DNA of 64,000 bases from Sulfitobacter sp. F26169L (GTDB taxonomy: Bacteria; Pseudomonadota; Alphaproteobacteria; Rhodobacterales; Rhodobacteraceae), in the NCBI RefSeq assembly GCF_026410285.1, contig NZ_JAPMLP010000004.1, positions 468,036 through 532,035 on the forward strand, read 5' to 3'. Numbering within the stretch: the first letter of the stretch is position 1; the number at the start of each line of letters is the position of its first letter. The notes under the pieces are model-generated. The model saw only the letters and a program-made list of their open reading frames with translations. It ran no database searches and was not told the DNA's origin. This document shows positions 37,488 to 46,959 of the stretch, piece by piece. A program made the position numbers and the translations under genes.

Positions 37488-38711
37488 ATGAATGCCGACG
37501 CTCCGATTCTCAAAGCCAAGGACGCTCCCGATATGGGCAGCTTTGAATGGTCCGATCCCCTGCGTTTGAATGACCAGCTGCTTGAGGACGAGCGGATGAT
37601 CATGGAAAGTGCTAAATCCTACGCGCAGGAAAAGCTTCAGCCGCGCATCATTAAAGCTTACGAAAACGAAGAAACAGACGAAAGCATCTTCCGTGAAATG
37701 GGCGATATGGGTCTGTTGGGCGTTACAGTGCCCGAAGAGTACGGCGGGCTGGGCGGCTCTTATGTGTCGTACGGTCTGGTCGCGCGCGAGGTTGAGCGTG
37801 TGGACAGCGGATACCGCTCGATGATGTCTGTGCAGTCATCCTTGGTGATGTATCCGATCTACGCCTACGGCTCGGAAGCGCAGCGCAAGAAGTACCTGCC
37901 AAAACTGGCCAGCGGTGAGTTTATCGGCTGCTTCGGCCTGACAGAGCCCGACGCGGGGTCTGATCCTGCCGGTATGAAAACCCGCGCTGTGAAAACCGCA
38001 AATGGTTACAAAATCACCGGTTCCAAGATGTGGATTTCTAACGCGCCGATCGCGGATGTATTTGTAGTCTGGGCAAAATCGGAAGAGCATGGCGGCAAAA
38101 TCCGCGGCTTTGTGCTTGAAAAAGGGATGAAGGGCCTCAGCGCGCCGAAAGTCGGTAACAAACTGTCGCTGCGCGCCTCGATCACGGGTGAAATCGTGAT
38201 GGACAACGTCGAAGTCGGCGACGATGCGTTGCTGCCGAATGTGCAGGGCTTGAAGGGTCCGTTTGGCTGTCTGAATCGTGCGCGGTACGGTATCAGCTGG
38301 GGTGTGATGGGCTCGGCAGAGTTCTGCTGGCATGCGGCACGCCAGTACGGGCTGGATCGTCACCAGTTCAACAAGCCGCTGGCGCAAACCCAGCTGTTCC
38401 AGAAAAAGCTGGCTGATATGATGACCGAAATCACACTGGGTTTGCAGGCGTCCTTGCAGGTAGGTCGTTTGATGGATGCCGCCAACGCTGCGCCCGAGAT
38501 GATCTCGATCGTCAAGCGCAACAACTGCGGCAAAGCGCTGGAGATCGCACGTCACGCCCGCGACATGCATGGCGGCAACGGCATCTCAGGTGAATTCCAA
38601 GTGATCCGTCACATGATGAACCTTGAAACCGTCAACACTTACGAGGGCACTCACGACGTACACGCCCTGATCCTTGGCCGTGCGCAAACAGGATTGCAGG
38701 CGTTTTTCTAA
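37488..38711 (+). CDS. gcdH: glutaryl-CoA dehydrogenase
   Basis: Oxidatively decarboxylates glutaryl-CoA to crotonyl-CoA in lysine, tryptophan and dicarboxylate breakdown. The 407-residue product shows [34 protein letters not shown], the decarboxylase-specific Arg region [15 protein letters not shown] and the catalytic Glu in [18 protein letters not shown] 37488 lies behind TTGGAAGGATACGCC; the in-frame ATG 37473 overlaps that ribosome binding site. Electron transfer goes to ETF. Single gene, closed by a strong terminator. Confidence 0.95.
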   Translation: MNADAPILKAKDAPDMGSFEWSDPLRLNDQLLEDERMIMESAKSYAQEKLQPRIIKAYENEETDESIFREMGDMGLLGVTVPEEYGGLGGSYVSYGLVAREVERVDSGYRSMMSVQSSLVMYPIYAYGSEAQRKKYLPKLASGEFIGCFGLTEPDAGSDPAGMKTRAVKTANGYKITGSKMWISNAPIADVFVVWAKSEEHGGKIRGFVLEKGMKGLSAPKVGNKLSLRASITGEIVMDNVEVGDDALLPNVQGLKGPFGCLNRARYGISWGVMGSAEFCWHAARQYGLDRHQFNKPLAQTQLFQKKLADMMTEITLGLQASLQVGRLMDAANAAPEMISIVKRNNCGKALEIARHARDMHGGNGISGEFQVIRHMMNLETVNTYEGTHDVHALILGRAQTGLQAFF

Positions 38712-38738
38712 ACGCACCATTCGCTACATTCAAAACAC

Positions 38739-38774
38739 AAAAACCCGCGCATCATTCGCGCGGGTTTTTATTTT
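38739..38774 (+). terminator. strong intrinsic terminator after gcdH
   Basis: Stem AAACCCGCGC (38741-38750) with GCGCGGGTTT (38758-38767), seven-base loop, then TTTATTTT. Confidence 0.9.
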
Positions 38775-38896
38775 GGGATAGCTGCAAACCTCGCCGCGCT
38801 TCGTATTTGCACCGACCCTTACAAAGCATCTTTCAGCGCTGTAAAATGCCGGTGAGTGATCGCGGCCCGCATCCATATCACATTCTAACAACGTAG

Positions 38897-40129
38897 CTAT
38901 TCTTTCGGAGCAGGAGCGCCCCCTTCGAAATTGTTGCCGTTGACATAATCGCAAGGCGCTTCCTGCATCTCAAGATGCAAACCTGTGCCGGAATAGGGAT
39001 GTGCGCGTGCCAGCGCTTCGTCTACTTCGATCCCCAAACCGGGCGCAGTAGGGGCCTGAATGAAACCGCCCTCTACGCGAATGCTTCCCTTGATCAACCG
39101 GTCGTGGAATGGCGTTTCAATTGTTTCGGCCATCAACAGGTTCGGTATGCTGACGGCCAAATGGATATTTGCAGCCCATTCCACGGGACCCGCATAAAGG
39201 TGCGGTGCCATCTGCGCGTTATAAACCTCGGCCATTGCTGCAACCTTTTTCATCTCCCAAATGCCACCGGCGCGCCCCAAAGCAGGCTGCAAAATACTGG
39301 CAGCGCCACTGCGCAATACGGGGGCGAACTCTGCTTTGGTGGTCAAACGCTCACCCGTGGCGATGGGGATGCGCACGGCATTTGCAACTTTTGCCATTTC
39401 GCTCACGCTATCCGGCGGAACAGGCTCTTCATACCAAAGCGGGCTATACGGCTCCAGCGCCTGACCCAGCCGGATCGCGCCTGCGGTCGTGAACTGCCCA
39501 TGTGTGCCAAATAACAGATCGGCGCGCGTACCTACGGCTTCACGAATGGCGCGGCAAAAGGCAACAGACTGCGCGATGTCTGTCATCGCAGGCATATGCC
39601 CCCCGCGCCGCGTGTACGGGCCAGCAGGATCAAACTTGACTGCGGTATAGCCGCGATTCACAGCGTCCAGCGCACTTTCTGCTGCCATGTCAGCCGATGT
39701 CCAGAATAATGCCGGATCATGATGGGGCAGGGGGTAAAGATAGGTATAGGCCCGAACCCGCGCATTCATCACCCCGCCCAGCAGCGCATAAACAGGCCGC
39801 TCACGCGCCTTACCCAGTATATCCCAACAGGCAATTTCCAGCCCCGAAAACGCGCCCATGACCGTCAGGTCGGGCCGTTGCGTAAAGCCTGCGGAATAGA
39901 CGCGCCGGAACATCATCTCGATATTTTCCGGATTCTCCTCCGCCATATGGCGCGCAAATACATCTTCAATCACGGTCCGCATCGCTTCAGGACCGATAGA
40001 GGATGCATAGCACTCGCCCCAGCCGGTGATCCCGCATGCTGTCGTGACTTTGACCAGTATCCAGTACCGCCCACCCCAACCGGGAGCAGGGGGCGCCGTC
40101 ACGATAACATCCAGATCCTTCAGCCGCAT
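38897..40129 (-). CDS. enolase-superfamily (mandelate racemase/muconate lactonizing) enzyme, probable acid-sugar dehydratase
   Basis: A 410-residue enzyme with an N-terminal capping domain (LVKVTTACGITGWGECYASS) and a TIM barrel. Visible active-site blocks are YTAVKFDPAGP, LLFGTHGQF, LWYEEPVPP, PIATGERL and APHLYAGP, which supply the acid/base and Mg-binding residues seen in acid-sugar dehydratases such as galactonate-type enzymes. Substrate is not deducible. ATG 40129 follows GGGAGGG; a start 13 codons earlier would cover it. It is downstream of an alcohol dehydrogenase on the same strand (105-bp gap), so the two could act on a common sugar-acid or alcohol. Confidence 0.86.
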   Translation of the reverse strand: MRLKDLDVIVTAPPAPGWGGRYWILVKVTTACGITGWGECYASSIGPEAMRTVIEDVFARHMAEENPENIEMMFRRVYSAGFTQRPDLTVMGAFSGLEIACWDILGKARERPVYALLGGVMNARVRAYTYLYPLPHHDPALFWTSADMAAESALDAVNRGYTAVKFDPAGPYTRRGGHMPAMTDIAQSVAFCRAIREAVGTRADLLFGTHGQFTTAGAIRLGQALEPYSPLWYEEPVPPDSVSEMAKVANAVRIPIATGERLTTKAEFAPVLRSGAASILQPALGRAGGIWEMKKVAAMAEVYNAQMAPHLYAGPVEWAANIHLAVSIPNLLMAETIETPFHDRLIKGSIRVEGGFIQAPTAPGLGIEVDEALARAHPYSGTGLHLEMQEAPCDYVNGNNFEGGAPAPKE

Positions 40130-40234
40130 CGTATCCCTCCCAAAGCTTGCGTATTCAACTGTCAGCAAACCTCTTCTTTTTTCAATAAACTCAATCAGGC
40201 ACTGGGAACGGGCGCAATCGCCGGAAATGTCTGC

Positions 40235-41323
40235 TTACCTTTCGAATACAATCACATTTCTGCGTGCCGCACCTGTTTTTGTATCCGCAATGGCATCGTT
40301 GATCTGCTCCAGCGTCCATCGTCCCGAAATCAGTTCATCCAGTTTCAGCCGCCCTTGGGTATACAGATCGACCATCCACGGAATATCCCGCTGGATCACC
40401 ACATCACCCATCTTGGAGCCGACCATGCTCTGCCCTACCGCCGCCATCACCACCGGTTCGTAGGTAGATGTCTGACCCGAATGGGGCATGCCCACCATCA
40501 CCACCTTCCCCCCGTAGGCAAGGTATCTGGGCGCGGTATCATAGGCGGGAATCGCGCCGACGGTCACAATCACCGCGTCAGCGCCGCGCCCCATGGCGCG
40601 CTTGGCTTGTGCCCATGGTTTGGCTTCGGTGGCCAGAACGCCATCGGTGGCGCCGAATTCGCGTGCGATTTCCAGTTTCTCGGCGCTCATGTCAACGGCA
40701 ACAATGCGGCGCGCACCAGCTATCCGCGCGCCCTGAATTGCGTTCAGGCCAACGCCGCCAGCGCCGATCACCACCACATCCTGCCCTGCGCGCAGGCCTG
40801 CTGCATTGACCACAGCCCCCACACCGGTAATGACACCGCAGGCAATCAATGCGGCGCTTTCCATGGGAATGTCCTTGCCTATTTTCACGACCTGCCGCTG
40901 GTCTACAACAACCGCTTCGGCAAAGGCACCGCAGGCCATGGCCTGATGCAACCTGCCACCGTCGGCGGTTTTAATCGGCCCGTGATCTCCGTCATAAGGG
41001 GTGGTGCACAACGTCGGCACGCCGCCAGCACAGGAAGGGCAGGTGCCACACGCGCGGATAAGGGTAACGACAACACTGTCGCCCACCTCGATACCGTTCA
41101 CGCCAGACCCGATGGCCGCTACGGTGCCTGCCGCCTCGTGTCCATAGACCGCCGGCAGTGATCCACCCCATGCGCCTTCGGCAAATGATATATCCGAATG
41201 GCAGATTGCAACGGCGTCCAGCGTCACTTCGACCTCGCCGGCTTCAGGCGCACGCAAGGTGATGTCCTCAATTTTCAGGGGGGCATTGAACTCATGGCAA
41301 ACAGCGGCTTTGATCTTTCTCAC
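40235..41323 (-). CDS. zinc-dependent medium-chain alcohol dehydrogenase
   Basis: A 362-residue NAD(P)-dependent dehydrogenase. The catalytic zinc ligands are in AICHSDIS and VYGHEAAG; the structural zinc site is CGTCPSCAGGVPTLC; the nucleotide loop is VIGAGGVGLNAIQGA. It resembles the class III / aryl-alcohol branch, without a clear formaldehyde dehydrogenase signature. The start chosen is GTG 41323 behind AAGGATATCCC; an in-frame ATG five codons earlier overlaps that site. A 10-bp palindrome lies 77 bp upstream. Confidence 0.88.
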   Translation of the reverse strand: MRKIKAAVCHEFNAPLKIEDITLRAPEAGEVEVTLDAVAICHSDISFAEGAWGGSLPAVYGHEAAGTVAAIGSGVNGIEVGDSVVVTLIRACGTCPSCAGGVPTLCTTPYDGDHGPIKTADGGRLHQAMACGAFAEAVVVDQRQVVKIGKDIPMESAALIACGVITGVGAVVNAAGLRAGQDVVVIGAGGVGLNAIQGARIAGARRIVAVDMSAEKLEIAREFGATDGVLATEAKPWAQAKRAMGRGADAVIVTVGAIPAYDTAPRYLAYGGKVVMVGMPHSGQTSTYEPVVMAAVGQSMVGSKMGDVVIQRDIPWMVDLYTQGRLKLDELISGRWTLEQINDAIADTKTGAARRNVIVFER

Positions 41324-41399
41324 GGGATATCCTTTCACCTGTTCGATACAGGTTTGCGCAGATCATCTGGACCGACAACCCCTTTTCAAGCCAATAAAT

Positions 41400-41413
41400 G
41401 TAACGTTACGTCA
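41400..41413. promoter_or_regulatory. palindrome GTAACGTTAC upstream of the alcohol dehydrogenase gene
   Basis: A perfect 10-bp palindrome (41400-41409) continuing as TTACGTCA, overlapping the 3' end of the MFS gene. It contains the same TTACGT/ACGTCA half-sites as the operators at 28.4 kb but with different spacing. Confidence 0.3.
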
Positions 41414-42610
41414 GCTGCTTCGTCGTGTGCCCCACAGCAGCACCACCAACCCCAGAACGGCAAGGGCCGCCGACAGCAAAAACGGCGCTCCGGGCAAGTA
41501 AACGGGCGCTTCGGCATTGGTGAAGCGTGCAAAGGTATAGGTCATCACCAAGGGCGACAGGATCATCGCCAGGGCAGAAGCAGACGTTAGTGCGCCCTGC
41601 AATTCGCCTTGGGAATCGTTTTCCACCCGTGCGGACATGATACCCTGCAACGCGGGGGGTGTGATCCCGCCCATGGCGGCAAGCGGAGTCAGTACCAAAA
41701 CCCAGAACCCCGAAGGAATAAAGGCGAGAGCCATCAGACTGGTGATGCTGAAAAGGTGGCCGGCAATGACAGTCCCCCGTTCGCCCAGTGATTTCAGGAT
41801 GGGCCGGATCAGGCCGCCCTGAACAAGCGCCATCGTTGCGCCGAATACCGCCAGAGACAATCCGATGGTGGTGGGGCTCCAGTCAAAACGCTCTTTCCCG
41901 AAATAAGGCCAGACGGCGGGATAGACTGCAAATCCTATAGAATAAATGAAATACACAACCAGTAGCTGCGTAACTCCCGGCAGTCGCCCCAAAGATCGCA
42001 GCGCGCCCAGTGCATTGGCTCGTCGCCAGCTGAATGCGCGGCGGTTCGCGACTGTCACGGTTTCCTTCAGCACAATCCAACCGAACAGCGCGTTTGATCC
42101 CGCCAGCCCCGCCGCAAGCCAGAATGGCGCACGTGTCCCATACTCGGCCAGCAGCCCGCCCAGAATGGGCCCCAGCACAAAACCCGCGCCAAAGGCGGCG
42201 CCGACCAGACCAAAGCGCGCCGCTCGCTCGTGCGGGGCGGAAATGTCGGCCATATAGGCGCTTGCGGTCGATTGCGTCGCCGCCGTGATCCCGCCGATAA
42301 TCCGGCCGATCAACAATAGCCAGATCGCCCCCGCGACCGCCATCAGGACATAATCAAGCGCCATCACCACAAGCGCAACCAACAGGACGGGCCTGCGCCC
42401 GAAACGGTCTGACAAGCCGCCGATCACCGGCCCGAACAAGAACTGCATCACTGCAAACGTGGTTGACAGTATCCCGCCCCACACAGCCGCTTGCGCCAAT
42501 GTCCCACCGCCCAGTTCCAAAAGAAGATCGGGCATGACGGGGATAATCAGGCCAATGCCCATGCCATCGATCATTACAGTCAGCAGAATAAAGATGATGG
42601 GCAGGCGCAC
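41411..42610 (-). CDS. MFS transporter of the TetA/multidrug (DHA1) type
   Basis: About 399 residues with twelve membrane helices. The DHA1 motif A between helices 2 and 3 is GGLSDRFGRRPVLL, and the antiporter motif C region is GFVLGPILGGLLAEYG, both typical of proton-driven tetracycline/drug exporters. Real substrate unknown. GTG 42610 (start of the first helix, RLPIIFILLTVMIDGMGIG) lies five bases after the pcaB stop; an ATG at 42652 would overlap pcaB by 38 bases. Last gene of the run from 48.5 kb, or an independent passenger of it. Confidence 0.87.
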   Translation of the reverse strand: MRLPIIFILLTVMIDGMGIGLIIPVMPDLLLELGGGTLAQAAVWGGILSTTFAVMQFLFGPVIGGLSDRFGRRPVLLVALVVMALDYVLMAVAGAIWLLLIGRIIGGITAATQSTASAYMADISAPHERAARFGLVGAAFGAGFVLGPILGGLLAEYGTRAPFWLAAGLAGSNALFGWIVLKETVTVANRRAFSWRRANALGALRSLGRLPGVTQLLVVYFIYSIGFAVYPAVWPYFGKERFDWSPTTIGLSLAVFGATMALVQGGLIRPILKSLGERGTVIAGHLFSITSLMALAFIPSGFWVLVLTPLAAMGGITPPALQGIMSARVENDSQGELQGALTSASALAMILSPLVMTYTFARFTNAEAPVYLPGAPFLLSAALAVLGLVVLLWGTRRSS

Positions 42611-42614
42611 TAAT

Positions 42615-43922
42615 TCAGATCGCCTTTGCGCGGGCAGCAAAAGCGCGCGCATCGACCGGCGCCTGACCTAATGATCGCGCAGGATCGAACAGGTCTTGCG
42701 TCAATACGGGATAGGCGGCACGCGCAATCTTCTCGAGTGGCACACCTTGATCCTGCGCAGCATGGCAAAGGCGTGCTGTCTCTGCCTGCGCCTTGGGGCG
42801 GGGCATCTCGCGGGCCAGTGCGTAGGTCAGTGCCTCACCATGAATAATACCGTGACGATCGCCAAGTGTTGCCGCCATCCGATCTGTGTCCGCTTTCATA
42901 TTCTGTGTGACTATTTTCGCGTGTTGCAGTGCGGATGCCGTGCCAAGCGCAATTTGGGGAAGCACCATCCATTCGGTGAAGAATGCCGCATTGTCACCTT
43001 GATGCGCATGATGTGTGGCCGCAGAAAGAGCCGCGCGCAAGCCGTTCATCTGATGACCTAGTGCCAGCATTGCCGCTGGCCCTACGGGACCTTGTTGTCG
43101 CGAAAACGCCAGCATACGCACCTCTGCAATTTCCGGGCTGGTCAATGCAATCAATGATACACCCATACGGGACAGTACGTTTGTAACCTGTCCCAGCCAG
43201 TCTGCAATGCGTTGGATTGGCCCACGGTCAACATGCCAGCAGCGGGCTGGGTCATTCAAACCAAGACCTGTCGCCAGACCTGCGCGGGTCTGCGCCGCCT
43301 GCGGCCCAAGTGGCGATCCGGTTCCCGCGCTGCCGGAAAGCGAGGCATACAGGGACGAAGCGCGCAAAACTGTAAGAGCTTCTACAAGATCACAAAGGGC
43401 ATGTCCCCAGTCGGCCACAACCGCGCCCCAACTGGTTGGCGTGAGGCGCTGCCCGTTGGTACGGCCTGTCATTGGGGTCTGCGCGTGTTCGCTCGCTTGC
43501 TGTGCCAGTGCTGCGATGATGGTGCGCAAATCCTGCTCGGCAAGAAGCAGCAACTGACGCAGCCGCAGCATCAATGCGGTGTCCATAATATCTTGCGATG
43601 ACGCGCCCCAATGGACAAATTGCGCATGCTCGGGCGCATTCATTTCGGCGCGGAAAGCCGCGACGAGGCCTTCGACACAGTCGCCGTTTTCACCTGTAGC
43701 ACGCGCGATTGCACCGGGATCGATCTGGATTTCCATCGTAGCACGTTGGATGGCTTTCGCGCTGAGGTCGGGGATGACGCCAAGGGCCGCCTGGCTGCGC
43801 GCCAATGCGCCCAGAACCAGTAGCATCGCACGCAGGGCGGCTGTGTCAGAGAACAGCCTTCCGGCCTCACCCGTAGGGAACAGGTGCGCATAAAGCGGGC
43901 TGTCAAAAACGCTTGCGGCCAT
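42615..43922 (-). CDS. pcaB: 3-carboxy-cis,cis-muconate cycloisomerase homologue with altered catalytic loop
   Basis: A 435-residue member of the fumarase/aspartase superfamily; PcaB cyclises 3-carboxymuconate in protocatechuate breakdown. The early blocks are intact (HWGASSQDIMDTALML, GRTNGQRLTP, SGSAGTGSPLG, and ALTSPEIAEV). But the superfamily signature G-S-S-x-M-P-x-K-x-N-P, holding the catalytic Ser loop, is absent: the chain reads LAFSRQQGPVGP, about five residues short, then resumes normally. Downstream family features are present (FFTEWMVLPQIALGTASAL, MIHGEAL-like IIHGEALTYAL). Either an inactivated PcaB or a different activity. pcaD lies 90 bp upstream; pcaHG, pcaC and pcaQ are not in the window. 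Confidence 0.85.
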   Translation of the reverse strand: MAASVFDSPLYAHLFPTGEAGRLFSDTAALRAMLLVLGALARSQAALGVIPDLSAKAIQRATMEIQIDPGAIARATGENGDCVEGLVAAFRAEMNAPEHAQFVHWGASSQDIMDTALMLRLRQLLLLAEQDLRTIIAALAQQASEHAQTPMTGRTNGQRLTPTSWGAVVADWGHALCDLVEALTVLRASSLYASLSGSAGTGSPLGPQAAQTRAGLATGLGLNDPARCWHVDRGPIQRIADWLGQVTNVLSRMGVSLIALTSPEIAEVRMLAFSRQQGPVGPAAMLALGHQMNGLRAALSAATHHAHQGDNAAFFTEWMVLPQIALGTASALQHAKIVTQNMKADTDRMAATLGDRHGIIHGEALTYALAREMPRPKAQAETARLCHAAQDQGVPLEKIARAAYPVLTQDLFDPARSLGQAPVDARAFAARAKAI

Positions 43923-44012
43923 CAGGCTGGTTGCTCCGTTCCGAAGGAAACCAAGCCGATGTCAAAATGACGCGAAATGTGGAAGCGGTTTTTCATGATT
44001 GTAGAGCGATGG

Positions 44013-44804
44013 TCAGACATGGCCAACCCGCTTCAGGAACGCGGTGAGAACGCGCGCGTATTCTTCGGGTTGCTCCACACAGGGCAGATGGCCCGCGCGG
44101 CGGATCAGGTGAAAGTCGGACGCAGGGACCAGATCGGTTGTCTCGCGCACCAGATCCGGCGGGGTGGAGCCATCCTCATCGCCGACGATACCAAGGCAGG
44201 GCAAGCGCAAGCCGCTGGTGGAGGTGTAAAAATCGGTGCCCGAAATCGCCGCAGAGCATCCCGCGTAGCCCTCAACAGCCTGCTGCACCAGCATGTTGCG
44301 CCACAATTCAAGCTCGGGTCTGGCGCGGAACTCTTTTGAAAACCAGCGTTCCATCACCCCGTCGGCAAGGCTTTCGATACCGCCAGTCTTGACCGCCGCA
44401 ATCCGTTCGTCCCACAGGCCCGCATTGCCGATTTTGGCCGCTGTATTGCTCAGAACGATGCCGCGTATCATGTCCAGCCGCTTTACTGCCAGCCCCTGCG
44501 CAATCATCCCGCCGATACTGAGCCCGACAAACACGCAATCGCGCACCTCGAGGTGGTCAAGCAGGCGTTCACAATCGCTGATAAGCCCGCCCATGGAATA
44601 CGGACCACCCGGCACGCTGGAAAGGCCGTGACCGCGCTTGTCCCAGCGCACGATGCGCAACCCTTCGGGGAGCAGCGGCATGACCGGATCCCACAAGCGC
44701 AAATCAGTGCCCAGCGAATTTGCAAACACCACGACAGGGCCATCCGCAGGCCCGTCCACGCGGTAATGCAGCCGCACCTCGCCTGTATCGAAAATCTGCA
44801 TCAT
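44013..44804 (-). CDS. pcaD: 3-oxoadipate enol-lactonase
   Basis: Hydrolyses the enol-lactone to 3-oxoadipate in the beta-ketoadipate pathway. The 263-residue alpha/beta hydrolase has oxyanion region FANSLGTDLRLWD, the nucleophile elbow GLSIGGMIAQ, the acid near GDEDGSTPP and the His in RAGHLPCVEQP, all as in PcaD. Its start overlaps the stop of the EEP-phosphatase gene by four bases. The usual partners pcaC, pcaHG and pcaQ are missing locally, and the adjacent PcaB homologue has lost its signature, so the pathway may be incomplete or split over loci. Confidence 0.88.
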   Translation of the reverse strand: MMQIFDTGEVRLHYRVDGPADGPVVVFANSLGTDLRLWDPVMPLLPEGLRIVRWDKRGHGLSSVPGGPYSMGGLISDCERLLDHLEVRDCVFVGLSIGGMIAQGLAVKRLDMIRGIVLSNTAAKIGNAGLWDERIAAVKTGGIESLADGVMERWFSKEFRARPELELWRNMLVQQAVEGYAGCSAAISGTDFYTSTSGLRLPCLGIVGDEDGSTPPDLVRETTDLVPASDFHLIRRAGHLPCVEQPEEYARVLTAFLKRVGHV

Positions 44805-45994
44805 GTACCGCCTTTCAGTTTGATATGTGCCATGATCTGCCCGTGATCGGAGGCCAGCTTGTTGTACGGCGCCTCAGCATGGCTGCCATCTGTCAGATGA
44901 TCGTTGAAAACGCTGAAATATTCCATCTCGCCGATGGCATCATTGTTTTCAGGCAGAAAATCGCGCGACAGGTAAATCTGGTCAATGCTTTCGTATACGC
45001 CGCCAAATGCAGCGGTAAACACCATGTCGCGCAGGGATTTGCGCGCGAACAGCTTTTCCGCTGCGTGCAGGCGCACGGCTTCTATGTCATTTGTGATCTG
45101 CTCTGCCTCAGCCTGCGAGTAGCGATCACCGCGGTGTTCAGCATCATGGCGCAGCATCCATTGATAATTTCTGAACGGTATCTCACCGCTAATGATTTCC
45201 GAACTCACGGCGTTTCCGGCATCATTGAAATCACCCACGACCATTACCGGATTTCCGGCATAAAGCTCTTGCACGATTGCCCCGCGCAGCACCCATGCCT
45301 CGGCCATACGCCGCATGGCGGCGCGGGCCGATCCAAGGGCGCGGCCAACGGGATCATACTGTGTCAGGTCCGCTTCGGGGGCGGGGCTGCCATCAGCGGG
45401 GCGGATGAATTCACCCAGCTTTGATTTCAGGTGGCAGTTGAACACGCTTATCACCTGATCGCCGACAGGCACACGCACTTTCAGCACCGGACGGCTGAGG
45501 CGGCTGATGCGGAAAAAACCGCCGTCATCGCCATTGTCGGAAAATGGAATATCCAGAGGTTGCCCTAAATCCTGAATGATCTCCGGCTCGCCGACAAATC
45601 CAAAGCGCGACAGAACCGCCAATCCGGGACGGCGATTGCCCGCGTCTCCGTCGTTCATGTTGGGGGCAAACGCAATTTCAGCCTCGCGGTAACTGCCATA
45701 TCCGAGCTTGTCGAAAATGGCGCGTTTGCGGTAGCGCTTGGTGCTGTCGGGCAGCGAAAAATCGTTGTGCGCGTCACCGTATGTGTCAGCCAGAGTAATT
45801 ATATCGCGCAGGCTGTCTTCGTCGAATACCTCCTGAAATCCGACGATATCGGCATCCAGCGTGACCATCTGGTCGGCCAGCCAGTCGCGTTTCCATGCGT
45901 ATTCTTCAGGGGTGTATGACTGGAACCGGTAATATTCCTTGTCCGCTCCGATCAGGTTCTTGACGTTGAAACTGGCGATCGTGAAACGACTCAT
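44801..45994 (-). CDS. endonuclease/exonuclease/phosphatase family protein
   Basis: A 397-residue member of the EEP fold (DNase I, exonuclease III, inositol phosphatases, sphingomyelinases). The metal and catalytic residues are in ASFNVKNL, VGFQEVFDED, FNCHLKSKLGE, VVGDFNDAGN and the C-terminal LASDHGQI (Asp-His pair). No signal peptide, so cytosolic. Substrate could be a nucleic acid or a phosphodiester; not determinable. Four-base overlaps on both sides place it between threonine dehydratase and pcaD genes in one coupled chain. Confidence 0.86.
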   Translation of the reverse strand: MSRFTIASFNVKNLIGADKEYYRFQSYTPEEYAWKRDWLADQMVTLDADIVGFQEVFDEDSLRDIITLADTYGDAHNDFSLPDSTKRYRKRAIFDKLGYGSYREAEIAFAPNMNDGDAGNRRPGLAVLSRFGFVGEPEIIQDLGQPLDIPFSDNGDDGGFFRISRLSRPVLKVRVPVGDQVISVFNCHLKSKLGEFIRPADGSPAPEADLTQYDPVGRALGSARAAMRRMAEAWVLRGAIVQELYAGNPVMVVGDFNDAGNAVSSEIISGEIPFRNYQWMLRHDAEHRGDRYSQAEAEQITNDIEAVRLHAAEKLFARKSLRDMVFTAAFGGVYESIDQIYLSRDFLPENNDAIGEMEYFSVFNDHLTDGSHAEAPYNKLASDHGQIMAHIKLKGGT

Positions 45995-46959
45995 ACACGC
46001 TCCACTGCGCGGGTAAACATGGCGGGGTCCACGTTTCCGCCCGATATAACGACGATCACATCATCGCCCTGAATCTGATCGCGCCGGAACAGCGCGGCAG
46101 CAAGCGCAACCGCCCCCCCCGGTTCGGCGACCAGTTTCAGCCGCAGAAATGCCTGCGCCATCGCGCCCAGCGCTTCATCATCGGACACAACCAGCCCCGC
46201 GCCGCACAGCCGGTTGATGACGGGCCATGTCAGATCGCCGGGTTGTGGGGTGACGATTGCATCACAAATGCTGCCCGATGTGGCGCTGTTACGTTGAATT
46301 TTACCTGCAAGAAGCGATCTGGCAACATCGTCGAAGTGCTGCGGCTCGGCAGTGCGGGCGCGCAGGGTCGGGGCGTCGGCCTCCAGCGCCAGTGCGATGC
46401 CGGCAGTCAAGCCGCCACCGCCGCAACATACAATTACATCTGCTTCCCTGATCCCCAGGGCGTTTGCATCGGTTGCGATTTCCAATCCGCAAGTGCCTTG
46501 CCCCGCTATCACTTGCGGTTCGTCAAAAGGTTTGATCAGGGTCAGGCCACGCTCCGCTCCCAATCTCTCGCCTATTTCATCGCGCGATTCCGTATCGCGG
46601 TCATAAAGGATCACCTCACCACCATACGCTTGCGTATTGCGAATTTTGAGCTGAGGCGCATCCGATGGCATGACAATAACCGCGGAAGTGCCGTGCATTT
46701 TTGCGGCAAGGGCAACGCCCTGCGCGTGGTTGCCGGATGAAAATGCGATCACGCCTTTGGCGCGCGTTTCAGGATCAAGTGCGCTGAGCGCGCTATAGGC
46801 GCCGCGAAACTTGAAGCTGCCTGTATGTTGTAGACATTCGGGTTTGATCCAGACACGCCGCCCCGAAATCTCATCAAGAAAGCCAGAGTTCAGCAGTGGT
46901 GTCCGCAGGGCATGACCCTCAAGCCGCTTAGCGGCCGCGCGGATCATATCAATGTTCAT
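45991..46959 (-). CDS. threonine/serine dehydratase-like PLP enzyme
   Basis: A 322-residue fold-type II PLP enzyme. The Schiff-base lysine is in HTGSFKFRGA, the Asn loop is SSGNHAQGVALAA, and the phosphate-binding glycine loop is CCGGGGLTAGIA. It lacks a C-terminal ACT domain, so it matches catabolic threonine dehydratase or serine racemase types rather than IlvA. ATG 46959 (MNIDMIRAAA) overlaps the hydrolase stop by four bases (ATGA); an ATG six codons earlier is less likely. Confidence 0.9.
   Translation of the reverse strand: MNIDMIRAAAKRLEGHALRTPLLNSGFLDEISGRRVWIKPECLQHTGSFKFRGAYSALSALDPETRAKGVIAFSSGNHAQGVALAAKMHGTSAVIVMPSDAPQLKIRNTQAYGGEVILYDRDTESRDEIGERLGAERGLTLIKPFDEPQVIAGQGTCGLEIATDANALGIREADVIVCCGGGGLTAGIALALEADAPTLRARTAEPQHFDDVARSLLAGKIQRNSATSGSICDAIVTPQPGDLTWPVINRLCGAGLVVSDDEALGAMAQAFLRLKLVAEPGGAVALAAALFRRDQIQGDDVIVVISGGNVDPAMFTRAVERV

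Noticed and set aside
41411..42610. Acquired antibiotic-resistance island (TetA)
   Set aside because: The MFS protein is chromosomal DHA1 type in a normal gene context; no transposase, integron or base-composition break.
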